NCBI RefSeq assembly: GCF_041438805.1
Contig: NZ_CP109190.1
Coordinates: forward strand, 3,286,001 to 3,350,000
Direction of reading: 5' to 3'
Origin: Streptomyces sp. NBC_01707
GTDB lineage: Bacteria; Actinomycetota; Actinomycetes; Streptomycetales; Streptomycetaceae
Length of the DNA: 64,000 nucleotides
Position numbers and translations under genes: made by a program. Each line of letters starts with the position of its first letter. Within the stretch, counting starts at the first letter, position 1. Of the stretch, positions 1 through 11,651 are shown piece after piece. The notes under the pieces were generated by a model. The model was not told the DNA's origin, did no database searches, and saw nothing but the letters and a program-made list of their open reading frames with translations.

Positions 1-1083
1 TTCGCCGTAGAGGTCATGCTGGCGCTGGTCGGCCGCGCCGTTGCCCCATCGCACCGGAGCAGAGCGCTGATAGCCCTCCAGCTCGGCGCCCTCCACCTCG
101 TCCGGCACCGGGCTGCCGTCGAGGGCGTACATGATCCTGGGCCTCCGGCTGTACTCGAAGGCGTCGAGGACCCATCCGAGGAAGGCGTCGGCCTCACCCC
201 CGAAGCCGACGCGACGCAGCGCGAACACGGCGAAGGCCGCGTCCCGGATCCAGGCGTAGCGGTAATCCCAGTTGCGGCTCCCGCCGATCGGTGCAGGCAG
301 GGAGGATGTGGGGGCCGCGACGAGTGAGCCGTTGGCCCAGTCGTCGCACAGCTTCAGTGTGATCGCCGCGCGTCCGACCAGGGGCCCCTCCGGACCGTGG
401 TACTGGAAATTATGCATCCAGCGGCGCCACGCATCGGCAGTGTCCCGCAGCATCGCGTCAGTGTCGAACCGATGGTGACGATGGAAGCGGCCCCAGGACA
501 GCACGAGATCGAGCCGTTCGCCCCGCCGGAGGTCATGAGTGCTGTTCAGGCCGGTCAGGGGGAGGTTGGACCGCAGGTGGAGCCGCAGGTCCGGCCGCCG
601 GGACGGTCGTACCTCCAGCCCGCTGAACAACGCCTGCGCCTGCCCGCCGCCCCTCGGCTCCAAGCCCACCCGCAGGCGTACGTCCCCGCCCAAGACCACA
701 GCCGAACGGACGAGCTCGCCTCGGTCAGCAGGGGCGTCATCGGTGAGATCGGCCCCAGAGCGCAGGATCATCGCATCGGTGACACGGACCAGACCGGTGG
801 CGCTGCGCAACTCGGTTGTCAGCACGCCGGTGTCAGGTTCGTATCGCTGCCGCGCCTCGACCAGGTCCTCTGGAGCCAGGGTGAAATGCCCGCCCCGTGC
901 GCGATCCAACAAGCCGCAGAACAGAGGCTCCGCATCGAACCGGGGAAGGCACATCCACGGAATGGAACCGTCCAGGCCGACCAGTGCAGCCGTCGCACCG
1001 TCCCCGATGAGGCCGAAATCCTCAAGCGGCAAGTAGCCCTCCCGACTGCGAACCGGCCGGAAAGGGGGATCTGGATCGTGCAT
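1..1083 (-). CDS. GH15-family glucoamylase/trehalase-like protein (C-terminus beyond window)
   Basis: Reading the minus strand from an ATG at 1083 gives 361 uninterrupted codons that run off the left edge, so this is the N-terminal half of a protein normally near 600 residues. The start MHDPDPPFRPVR leads into PLEDFGLIGDGATAALVG and DGSIPWMCLPRFDAEPLF, the usual N-terminal beta-sandwich of actinobacterial GH15 proteins; the catalytic (alpha/alpha)6 barrel opens with NWDYRYAWIRDAAFAVF near residue 265, the family hallmark. Members hydrolyse alpha-glucosidic bonds, and several actinobacterial ones act on trehalose. It is cytoplasmic (no signal peptide). The substrate cannot be decided because the catalytic glutamates lie outside the window. 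The downstream neighbour is a broken alcohol dehydrogenase on the same strand. Confidence 0.9.
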   Translation of the reverse strand, partial: MHDPDPPFRPVRSREGYLPLEDFGLIGDGATAALVGLDGSIPWMCLPRFDAEPLFCGLLDRARGGHFTLAPEDLVEARQRYEPDTGVLTTELRSATGLVRVTDAMILRSGADLTDDAPADRGELVRSAVVLGGDVRLRVGLEPRGGGQAQALFSGLEVRPSRRPDLRLHLRSNLPLTGLNSTHDLRRGERLDLVLSWGRFHRHHRFDTDAMLRDTADAWRRWMHNFQYHGPEGPLVGRAAITLKLCDDWANGSLVAAPTSSLPAPIGGSRNWDYRYAWIRDAAFAVFALRRVGFGGEADAFLGWVLDAFEYSRRPRIMYALDGSPVPDEVEGAELEGYQRSAPVRWGNGAADQRQHDLYGE

Positions 1084-1130
1084 GCCGTCTCTCTTCCCAC
1101 AGCGCCATCAGCCCGCCACCGAAATTTCAG

Positions 1131-2177
1131 CTAGAAGGCGATCATTACTTTAACGACGTTGTCCAGCTTCTTGTCGGAGGCCTCGAAGGCCCGCTCCATG
1201 TCGTCGAAACGAAACTCATGAGTCGTCATTTGCGAGGGGTCGACAAGCTGTGTTTCCAGCACCCGTAGCAGTCGCTCCATGCGTAGCCTGGCGCCAGAGC
1301 ACAGGCCTATCGCGATCGCCTTGTCGGCCATTCCTACGCCCCACTCGACCCGGGGATGCGCACGAATTCTCCCTCGCCGAAATAGCCGATGTTGGAGACC
1401 GTGCCCCGGGCTTTGTGATCTTGACCGCGGTCTGGAACGTCACATCCGCGCCAAGGGCCTCGATGGCGGTGTCGACTCCCGCGCCCCGAGTCAGGTCAAG
1501 GATCCGCTCAACAACATCCTCGCTGGTGAAGTCGACGATCTCGCCCGCACCGTATGTGTGCGCGAGTTTCTGCCGATCGGGAACGGATTCGACTCCGATG
1601 ACCAGGCCGACGCCCCGGAGCCTGGCTCCTACGGTCGCCATCAGTCCCACCGGGCCCTGGGCGAGGACAGCCACGGTTCCGCCAATCGGGATGTTCCCCT
1701 TCTCCGCCCCCATGAAGCTGGTCGAGAGCATGTCTGCGCGGTAGACCGCCATTCATCACTGATGGCGTCGGGGATTTTCGCGAGGTTGGCGTCGGCCTCG
1801 TTCACGTGGAAGTAATCGACAAAGACCCCGTCCTTGGAGTTTACGAACTTAAAGCCTACGAGCGGTGCTCCTGACTGCGATGGGAGCCCGTTCTGAGATG
1901 CCCGGTCACCCCATTCGGGAGTGATGGCACCGACCAGCACACGGTCGCCGGGCCGGAAGTCCTTCACCTCGCTTGCCACGGCATGCACGACGCCCACCGC
2001 TTTGTGGCCCAGCGTCAGGTTCTCCCGCGGACCGATGCCACCTTGGACGGTGTGGGAATCGGACGTGCAGATGAGGGCCCTGATCGTCTGTACGACAGCG
2101 TCGCCCGGACCTGCCTGCGGTACGGGCTTCTCCATGAAACCCACCCGCCCAATCTCCCTCATCACGAATGCCTTCAC
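1131..2177 (-). pseudogene. Zinc-dependent alcohol dehydrogenase, broken by three frameshifts
   Basis: Three overlapping minus-strand frames join into one MDR-family alcohol dehydrogenase of about 350 residues. It starts at a GTG at 2177 behind an AAGGA site (VKAFVMREIG), continues with ICTSDSHTVQGG, a Rossmann region (VAVLAQGPVGLMATVGARL) and ends DNVVKVMIAF. Each break needs one missing base: near 1750 (after ISDE), near 1415 (after ITKPG) and near 1345 (after FVRIP). The last two lie in G or C runs. The usual GHE zinc motif reads GHK here (LGHKAVGVV), a change of a normally conserved residue, so true decay is likely even if some shifts are sequencing errors. Such enzymes oxidise alcohols with NAD(P) and often sit beside universal stress proteins in streptomycete stress islands. 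Confidence 0.85.
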
Positions 2178-2369
2178 CTGCTGTCCTTCCTCCAGGACGC
2201 AACAACGGCAGGCCGGCCCAATCGACCCCTGGTGTTGGGCGGCCGCTACCATCCGCTCACTCCTGCCACTGTCTCAAGGGCTCCGCCGGCCCGCGATTTG
2301 ACCGCGCATAACGTTGTCTTCGTCTGACGGTGGGCGCGACGGGCATCCCTCACCACGCCGTGGGTCTGG

Positions 2370-2671
2370 TCATGCCTTGCCGCGGACGACGATGACGGGG
2401 CAGTGCGCGTGGTGCAGCAGTGCCTGGCTCACCGACCCAAGAGCAGGCCACCAAAACCGCCGCGTCCCCTGGCTCCGACGACCATGAGCTGGGCTGTCTC
2501 GCTCGCCTCGATCGCTGTCTCGCGGGTTTCGCCGCTCAACACGTCGTGCCTGACCATGACGTCCGGATAGCTCTCCGCGCGGCCGGCGAGTGCCTGAGCC
2601 AGCTGACGCTCCGCGCTCTCGGGCCCCGTACCAGCCGGCACGGAAATGGGTGCGGCTCGCCGCGGGCTCAC
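2370..2671 (-). pseudogene. Universal stress protein, C-terminal fragment with a frameshift
   Basis: The frame opens with GTG at 2671, overlapping the stop of the complete stress protein upstream, but the N-terminal half of a USP domain (the VVGVDGS strand) is absent. What remains is the second half, ending in MVVGARGRGGFGGLLLG, then a one-base loss near 2433 in a GGG run shifts into SVSQALLHHAHCPVIVVRG. The intact motif would be the ATP-binding G-2x-G-9x-G-S/T signature. It is most simply the remains of a second USP domain or gene whose first half was deleted. It is not expected to give a working protein. Confidence 0.8.
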
Positions 2672-3126
2672 CGGCCCCCGTCACGCATCACGACGACCGG
2701 GCAAGCAGCGTGCTGAGTGCAGTGCTGCGCCACCGATCCCAACAGCAGCCCTGAGAAGCCCCCGAGACCGCGGCTCCCGACCACCAGCATGGACGCGCCG
2801 CGGGCCGCGTCGAGCAGCACGCCGGCGGCGGTGCCGTAGCGCACCTCCGTACGCACCTCCACCGGCGGCTGCGATCCCACGGTCTCCTCAATGGCTTCCG
2901 CGAGTTCTCTGCGTGCCCGGCCCTCCACAGCTGCTTCGTCGCTGCTCGACGGGGGCAACCAGCCGAGGGCACCATGGAACTGCGGAAAGTCCCAAGCAGT
3001 CACCGCCTCCACCACACCGCCGGTGAGCTGCGCCTGGCGCACGGCCCAGCGAAGAGCCTGCTTCGATGAGTCCGATCCGTCCACCCCGACCACGATGCGG
3101 CCTGTCTCCTCGCGCTGGTCAGCCAC
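2668..3126 (-). CDS. Universal stress protein, single domain
   Basis: 152 residues from a GTG at 3126 with a strong AGGAGG site four bases upstream; the open frame continues further but nothing before this start looks coding. One complete USP fold: VVGVDGSDSSKQALRW at the N-terminus and the nucleotide-binding loop VVGSRGLGGFSGLLLGSVAQ near residue 120, followed by CPVVVM. The G-2x-G-9x-G-S pattern predicts ATP binding, as in the hypoxia-induced stress proteins of mycobacteria and streptomycetes. It overlaps the USP fragment downstream by four bases, so the pair was once an operon or a tandem-domain gene. Confidence 0.9.
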   Translation of the reverse strand: MADQREETGRIVVGVDGSDSSKQALRWAVRQAQLTGGVVEAVTAWDFPQFHGALGWLPPSSSDEAAVEGRARRELAEAIEETVGSQPPVEVRTEVRYGTAAGVLLDAARGASMLVVGSRGLGGFSGLLLGSVAQHCTQHAACPVVVMRDGGR

Positions 3127-3840
3127 GGTTCCTCCTCTGCTCGATGGCGGAGGAAGACCGTACGGGCCCGCGGTCCGCCGCCACTGGGCTCGGCCTCCAG
3201 CCTCACGCCGACCGCACCGTACGCGCAGTCCGGGAGGTCCAGACGGGGCCGGGCCGCCGGTCACAGGCGCTCGTGCGATTGCTCCACCGCGGCAGATGCC
3301 CGAAGGAGTCAACCGAGGTCGCACGCCACCGTGACCACCTGCCGGCCGCCTCCGTGGAGGCCTGTTCCGCGTAGCGCCGCATGTCAGCCCACATTCCGGC
3401 AGCCACACCTCGCCGTTCGCTGATCTCCCAGACGGCGGCGTCCAGCGTGCCGGGCGCGTCGCAACACCGTGGGCCCGGACGGGTACCGTCCCACTGAAGG
3501 CGGCTTGTGCCCGGCCCGCGAACACACTCGCACTGCCGGCGTCTCCACACCATGAGTGAACACAAGGTGCGTCGACTGCCGGTCATCGACGGTCACACGC
3601 GTACTCCCGAGATTCATGGTGATGCCCATGCGACCACTGTGGCAGGCCTTGCACGCCCCGGAAGCTGCCCCGCCCAGGGGGTCAAACCGTCGGGCGAGGC
3701 GCTGCGGTGGATGGACTAGGCGACGTCACCCCGGCCGATCGCGCATGGCAAGAGGTGGCGTTCCTGTATGCGCTCCGCTGCCTGCGTCGCGCGGCGGCTG
3801 TAGACCCGCAGTGCCCGCGGCTCGGCTTGCTCTGTGGGGT
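3127..3840. other. 714-base gap with no convincing gene
   Basis: Open frames exist on both strands, for example 3203-3586 minus, but none shows a ribosome site, a recognisable domain or typical Streptomyces third-position bias over its length. It may hold the promoters of the flanking minus-strand genes and some decayed sequence. Confidence 0.5.
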
Positions 3841-4956
3841 TCAGTAGCGCAGCACTGCGGCGATCCGGTTGTGTTCGGTGAGGCGGTCGTCGGGGAGGAA
3901 GACCACTTCGGTGCCGTGGTTCAGGGCGGTCTCGACAAGTTCGTCGACGATGTCCTCGCGAACGCCGTCCTCCCAGCCGCCCTTTGGTTCGCCGTTCAGT
4001 GGGGCGAGGTGGCCATTGGTCAGCCGTACGGTGGGTTGGAAGTGCTCCTCGACGGCGATCATCGCGGCGCGCCCGGCGTTGGCAGCTTCCCAGACCTCGT
4101 CAAGCCCGGCGGCGAAGGTTCGCCGACTGCGGGCGTCGTCCAGTGCCGTGTCGACCCGGTTGGTCTCTTGGGCTGCCAGTGCGGCGCGGGCGGGTTCGAG
4201 TTCCTGGAGAAGGACGCTTTCGGGGCCCTCGGTGAGGCCGCCCTTGATGATGGTGGAGGCCGGGGCGCCGGCTGCGGTGCCGACTTCCTGCAGAAGGGCC
4301 ACGGCCTCGGCGAGTCCGACGAGAAGCAGTGGGCGGGGCTCGGCTGTCAGTATCGCGGCGAGCGAGGTGTCGACGGTGCGCATGAAGTGGCGGGTGTGCT
4401 CATCGCTGAAAGTGCTCGGCTGGTCGCCGACGCGTTCCTTGTGCTGGACGTCCCACTCGCCTTCGGGTGGCACGGCGGGGAATCCGTTCCCCTCGTGCTG
4501 GTGGAGGGTGTCACCTGAGCCGCTCCACAGGGTTGCCCTGTCGGCGGCGACGATCAGCACCCAGTAGGGGTGGGCCTGGGCTTTTGCAGCGACCAGGTTG
4601 CGGGTCAGGAAGGTGTCGCTGAGGACGACCCGCTCTGGGACGGGACGCGGCACGGTCCAGATCTGGTGCTCCTCAGTGGTGGCGTAGAGCACCAGGCCGT
4701 CCATTACGTGGCGCAGATCCACGTCGGCCACCGCTCGCTCCAGCTGGGCGTGCAGGTCGATGCGGTCCTGGCGCGATGCCTGCGGGTCGGTATCGATCCG
4801 GCGCTCGGCTTCCGCAAGGAGATTGCGTAGCTGCACCGCGTCGTGGGCGTTATCCGGCTCACGCCGGTGCGTCGACATCGTCAGAGAGACTGCCGGGTAG
4901 GGCCTGGCAGCCCGCAGGTCACGCAGCATGTCGGAAGTCAGGACATCAGTCTCCAT
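3841..4956 (-). CDS. baeRF3-family (release-factor-like) protein
   Basis: 371 residues from the ATG at 4956 (METDVLTSDMLRDL); the open frame reaches 5100 but the extension is not conserved in style. The start region carries ARPYPAVSLTMSTHRREPDNA, and the middle WVLIVAADRATLWSGSGDTL matches the peptidyl-tRNA-hydrolase/release-factor-like fold of the bacterial archaeo-eukaryotic release factor family 3. The end GTEVVFLPDDRLTEHNRIAAVLRY is also typical. These proteins are thought to act on stalled or hibernating ribosomes, but this rests on fold prediction rather than biochemistry. They are commonly found beside universal stress proteins in actinobacterial stress islands, as here. Confidence 0.85.
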   Translation of the reverse strand: METDVLTSDMLRDLRAARPYPAVSLTMSTHRREPDNAHDAVQLRNLLAEAERRIDTDPQASRQDRIDLHAQLERAVADVDLRHVMDGLVLYATTEEHQIWTVPRPVPERVVLSDTFLTRNLVAAKAQAHPYWVLIVAADRATLWSGSGDTLHQHEGNGFPAVPPEGEWDVQHKERVGDQPSTFSDEHTRHFMRTVDTSLAAILTAEPRPLLLVGLAEAVALLQEVGTAAGAPASTIIKGGLTEGPESVLLQELEPARAALAAQETNRVDTALDDARSRRTFAAGLDEVWEAANAGRAAMIAVEEHFQPTVRLTNGHLAPLNGEPKGGWEDGVREDIVDELVETALNHGTEVVFLPDDRLTEHNRIAAVLRY

Positions 4957-5316
4957 GAGGGTGCCTTCCTGGTGGGGTCCGGAGCGGCCGAGCCTGGCAA
5001 GACGGCCATGGGCCGGGCTGGCTTCGCCGTGTACATCACCTCCCCCGCAGATTCGCACACCGGGCCCAGGAGCGCCCCTCGACACGGTCTGCCAATCCAC
5101 GGCCTGCGCTACACCCGACCATGATGATGCCCAGCGGGCCGCTCAGGACCAGCGGCTGTTGATGGATCGGACGGTCGGCCTCCGCGTCGGGGCGACGCGG
5201 CTCGCGGGCGATGCCGCGCAAGGTGTCCTCAGTCCAGGGAGTCAGCGCGGCGATCTTGGCCCCGCACGTCCGGCGGACTGGCGCCGCGCCCCCTGGAATT
5301 CGCCCGCCGTTCGCTG

Positions 5317-5625
5317 TTGGTGATGTACGAGCAACGCAAACGCGCCAACGCCCACGTGCGCCGCACCGGCCAACCCTGGCCCCACGAACACGCACTCGCA
5401 GCACTCGACCCCTGGTGGAACCCGCCCTGGAGAATCAGCTGGCAACACACCTACACCGGTCTCCGCTCCCTCACCGAAGACCAGCACCCGTCAACAAGCC
5501 AACGCCGCTGGCTCACCACTCAGCACACCAACTGGCACACGCTCCACCCCGACCAACGCACGCTCCTGACCTCCGCCGGCCTCAACCTCACGAACGAGCG
5601 CCCATCAGCGACCCATCCAAAGTGA
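5317..5625 (+). pseudogene. Helicase-associated-domain fragment
   Basis: The plus frame reads MYEQRKRANAHVRRTGQPW and later RRWLTTQHTNWHTLHPDQRTLL, the tryptophan-rich three-helix repeat found at the C-terminus of large Streptomyces 'helicase-associated domain' proteins. Only about 100 residues survive, with no helicase core upstream on this strand, so it is a remnant. A second piece of the same kind of protein lies at 5850-5974 on the other strand, which suggests rearrangement rather than simple truncation. Confidence 0.55.
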
Positions 5626-5849
5626 GCAGCAACCAAAAGAGCTGAGCACCAGCCACAAACAGCACGAAGCCCCATGTCCAAGCCACTACTCCGCCTTCAT
5701 GCCCGCAACCGTCCCTCAACACGCAACTCCCGTAGCGACAACCAGCTATCTGAACACCCCAGCTCAGACAGCTACCAAACACACATGATCACTGGGCGCG
5801 GACATGCGGTGTGCCTCGTCCAGGTCGGTGTGCTGGGTGGCCGCCTCGA

Positions 5850-5974
5850 CTTGTCGAGGGAGTCGTAGGTGCAGATGACCGTGAGAGCGGGGAGCTGGTC
5901 CTTGCCGGGCCCACGACGGACATGGCGGCGGCCAGGGCGGTGGCGTCGTTGGTCGAGCCGACCCGGTTCGCGTA
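5850..5974 (-). pseudogene. DEAD/DEAH helicase fragment with a frameshift
   Basis: Two minus-strand frames join at about 5906: YANRVGSTNDATALAAAMSVVG, shown here in part, and then GKDQLPALTVICTYDSLDK. The segment resembles the region between motifs Ia and II of the large Streptomyces helicases that carry C-terminal helicase-associated repeats, where a threonine-alanine stretch precedes a V-x-TY-x-S-L strand. Nothing else of the helicase core is left. Identification is by pattern only. Confidence 0.4.
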
Positions 5975-6021
5975 GAGCCGGGGGTGGGCTTGTCCCAGGA
6001 GTGCCGGGCGGCGCTGCCTGG

Positions 6022-7302
6022 CTATCGTCGCCGCTGTGGTCGGAGACGGACGGTCGTGATGGCATGTCGGTGGATGCCGGTGATCTCTATAGTGCCCCCC
6101 GGGAGTTGGATGCTCTCTCCGGGGCACTGTGGCATGTGGCCCAGCTGGGCCAGGGCGAGGCCGGCGATGGTCGTGTAGGGGCCGTCGGCAAGGTCGCCGA
6201 GGTCGACTCCGAGACCGGACAGGTCACGGACGGGGAAGGTGCCGGGCAGGAGCAGCGAGCCGTCCGCCTGGGGTTGCACAGTCAGTGTGTCCGGGTCGGT
6301 CTCGTCGTAAATCTCACCGACGATCTCCTCCAGGAGGTCGTCGATGGTGACGATGCCCTCGGCCGAGCCGTATTCGTCGACGACGAGGGCGAACTGTTGA
6401 TGGGTGGCCATCAGGCGCCGCAGTGCGTCGGAGACCGTAATGAAGTCGGGGAGGAAGGAAGCGGGGCGGGCGACCTCGGTGACGGAGGCGGTGTCCTCGG
6501 CGGTGGTCAGGTCGCGCAGGTGAACGATGCCGAGAACCTCGTCGAGGTGACCGGCGCGGAGGACCGGGGCACGGGAGTGGCCGGAACGAGCCAGGGCAAG
6601 GCGGGCCTGGGCGGCCGGCATTCCGTCGGGCAGGGTGAATACCGCGCGGCGCGGGACGAGGACGGCGCGCAAGGAGCGCTCGTGGATTTCCAGGGCGCTG
6701 GAGATGATGGTGCGCTGTTCGGCGGTCAGGCCGCGATGGCTGATGACCATGTCGCGCAGCTCTTCGGGACTGGGAGGCCGCCGGGCTTCTCGCGGGTTGC
6801 CACCGAATAGGCGGATGGTCAGGTCCGTGGCCTGGCTGAGTGTCCACACGGCGGGACGGGAGATGGTCGCGAGGATGTCGAGGGGGGTAGCCGCCAGCAG
6901 GGCCCACCGCTCCGCGTACTGCATGGCCAGGCGCTTGGGTGCGAGTTCGCCTACCACCAGGATGACGAAGGTCAGCGTCAGAGTCACCAGGGCGATGGCC
7001 AGCGGCCTGGCGGCCTGGCCTGCGAAGTCCAGCACGGGCACCAGGGGCTCGGCCAGGGACACCGCAGCTGTGGCCGAGGCCAGGAATCCGGCCAGGGTGA
7101 TGCCGATCTGGACGGTGGCCAGGAATCGGTTGGGCTCCTGAACGAGACGTACCAGCCGGATCGCGGAGGCTCCCGCCCCGCGGCGCAGGCGGCGCAACTG
7201 GCTCTCGCGCAAGGAGATCAGTGCGATCTCGCTGCCGGCGAACAGCGCGTTGAGAACGATCAGCACGGCGATGAGCACGAGGTCCATCCAATAGCCGTTC
7301 AT
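6022..7302 (-). CDS. CNNM/CorC (HlyC)-type membrane transporter protein
   Basis: 426 residues with three parts in order: a DUF21/CNNM transmembrane domain (residues 1-190; first helix LVLIAVLIVLNALFAGSEIA, with helices around 60-85 and 95-125), a pair of CBS domains (about 205-335; SGHSRAPVLR and QQFALVVDEYGSAEGIVTID), and a C-terminal CorC/HlyC domain (about 345-420). The order and length are those of the full-size family. Members are inner-membrane proteins linked to magnesium or cobalt efflux or homeostasis; the old name 'hemolysin' is misleading. The start at 7302 gives the first membrane helix at once, which fits the family. It lies alone between debris on both sides. Confidence 0.92.
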   Translation of the reverse strand: MNGYWMDLVLIAVLIVLNALFAGSEIALISLRESQLRRLRRGAGASAIRLVRLVQEPNRFLATVQIGITLAGFLASATAAVSLAEPLVPVLDFAGQAARPLAIALVTLTLTFVILVVGELAPKRLAMQYAERWALLAATPLDILATISRPAVWTLSQATDLTIRLFGGNPREARRPPSPEELRDMVISHRGLTAEQRTIISSALEIHERSLRAVLVPRRAVFTLPDGMPAAQARLALARSGHSRAPVLRAGHLDEVLGIVHLRDLTTAEDTASVTEVARPASFLPDFITVSDALRRLMATHQQFALVVDEYGSAEGIVTIDDLLEEIVGEIYDETDPDTLTVQPQADGSLLLPGTFPVRDLSGLGVDLGDLADGPYTTIAGLALAQLGHMPQCPGESIQLPGGTIEITGIHRHAITTVRLRPQRRR

Positions 7303-7474
7303 GGGGCCACGGTGCCACCCCCAGGCTGTTCGGTCCTGCGATGGGCGCCTGGGTGGTGCCGCGCAGGGTCAGTCCCTCTGGCTCACACCCGCCCCGTGGC
7401 CCAAACCCTGCCCGCCCGCCACTCCAGACATGCCCGGCCATTACCACGGCGAACGCTGTGGCGAGGTAGGCCGC

Positions 7475-7697
7475 TCACTGGGCGGGGCTGAGGGGAAGAC
7501 GGTCCCGCAGCTGAGGATGCAGCAGCGCGTGGCCCCGGCACGGGGGCCAGATCAACGCCTCCCCCGCGCAGGGCCGCGACGGTAATTCCCAGCGCGTCGG
7601 CCAGCCTGATGACCGTCGCCACATTCGGGTCGGCAGGATTGTCCTCCAGGTATGCCAGGTAGTTCGGCGACATGCGGGCGCGACGGGCGGTCTCCTC
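7475..7697 (-). pseudogene. XRE-type regulator remnant
   Basis: The minus strand encodes EETARRARMSPNYLAYLEDN and ADPNVATVIRLADALGITVA, the second half of a helix-turn-helix of the XRE class, as found in Streptomyces proteins that join this HTH to a pyridoxamine-oxidase-like flavin domain. An in-frame TAG stands directly upstream, a frameshift follows GGGVDLAP (the other frame continues GRGHALLHPQLRD), and a stop follows at 7475. The flavin domain is missing. Confidence 0.65.
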
Positions 7698-7790
7698 TAA
7701 CTAGGCGGCGGCCGTCGTCTCGCCGGTGAGGCACGGGCGGACGGCGGATCCCGGTGGCTCCAACGGAGCGGCTCGTTCACCGCATGCTCA

Positions 7791-10577
<2,787 letters not shown>

Positions 10578-10886
10578 GGAAGCGTCTCCTCAGGAAGGGT
10601 CGGCGGGTGCAGGTGCAGGCTGGCCAGGCCGATGCCTGTCAAGGGGGTTACCGATAGCCCGGAGTCCTACCGCGAGCTGGTTCCAGACAGCGACGACAGG
10701 TGCGGTCCAAGCTGCCTTTACTCCTATTCGTCGCCATCTCGTGACGCGGCCTGCGAGTTCGACCAACTCACGTCGAAAACGCCGTGCGTACCGGTGTCGG
10801 ATGCCTGGATTGACGCGGCAGCCGCCGGGTCCCCCGGTGCGTGGCCGCCAGGATCTGCGTCTCCCTATTGCCGGGATGGAGGCGGT

Positions 10887-11261
10887 TCAGACCTTCGAAG
10901 GCCTGGCGCCGGTCAGCCACTGGGCGAGGACGGCAGCCTGGCTGTGGTCCACGTCTTTGGTGGCGGTCAGCAGTGTGAGTTTGTCCTGGTCAGCCAGGTC
11001 ACGCAGATGTCCCACAGCCTGCTGGTGTCTGGGGTCACGCAACTCGGCGAGGTAGCGGCGGCGGAACTCGACGTAGCGGCTGGGCTCGTGGCCGTACCAC
11101 TTGCGCAGTTCGGTGGAGGGAGCAACGTCACGCAGCCATTCGTCCAGATGCGCATCCTCCTTGCGCATGCCCCGCGGCCAAACACGATCGACGAGTACCC
11201 GCGTGCCGTCCTTGGCGGAGGTCTCCTCATAGACTCTGCGGTAGGTGATCTGCTTGGCCAT
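10887..11261 (-). CDS. DUF488 family protein
   Basis: 124 residues from the ATG at 11261 behind an AAGAGGTG site. The sequence MAKQITYRRVYEE then VLVDRVWPRGMRKEDAHLDE and WYGHEPSRYVEFRRRYLAEL is the short DUF488 form. No enzymatic role is established for the short form; a tryptophan-proline-arginine-glycine loop and histidine-bearing segments are conserved. It stands upstream of acnA on the same strand with a 300-base gap that shows no gene. Confidence 0.88.
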   Translation of the reverse strand: MAKQITYRRVYEETSAKDGTRVLVDRVWPRGMRKEDAHLDEWLRDVAPSTELRKWYGHEPSRYVEFRRRYLAELRDPRHQQAVGHLRDLADQDKLTLLTATKDVDHSQAAVLAQWLTGARPSKV

Positions 11262-11651
11262 GACCACACCTCTTCGGGACGGGTCGTCCGAGTTCACGCG
11301 ACCGTCGGTCAGTTTCCGGCCACTACGCCGCAAGGCATTCGGTGGCCTTTCTTCACCCATTTTATCGAGGGTTGACCGTCAGGGCCGGTCGTAGGCCGAC
11401 CGAGCGGTTCCCGCGAGCATTCGGCGAGACGGACGAGAGCATTCAGGTCAGCCATCCTGGCGGCGGTTGAGGCACCGCCGCCCACGCCGGAGGATCCGAA
11501 CGTCCCGGCGGTGACGGCCCGCGGATGCGCGCCGTCACTAGGATGGAAGTCAGGGTCACTGCCGAGCCTGTCCACGGCTGGTTGGCGCATGGAGGGTCTC
11601 CCAGGTCAAGCGCAGAGCGTCCCCCATCCACCGTCTCCCTCCTCTGCTCCC

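Noticed and set aside
397..1134. 245-codon plus-strand frame near the left edge
   Set aside because: The minus strand carries a continuous GH15 protein over the same bases; the plus frame is a shadow.
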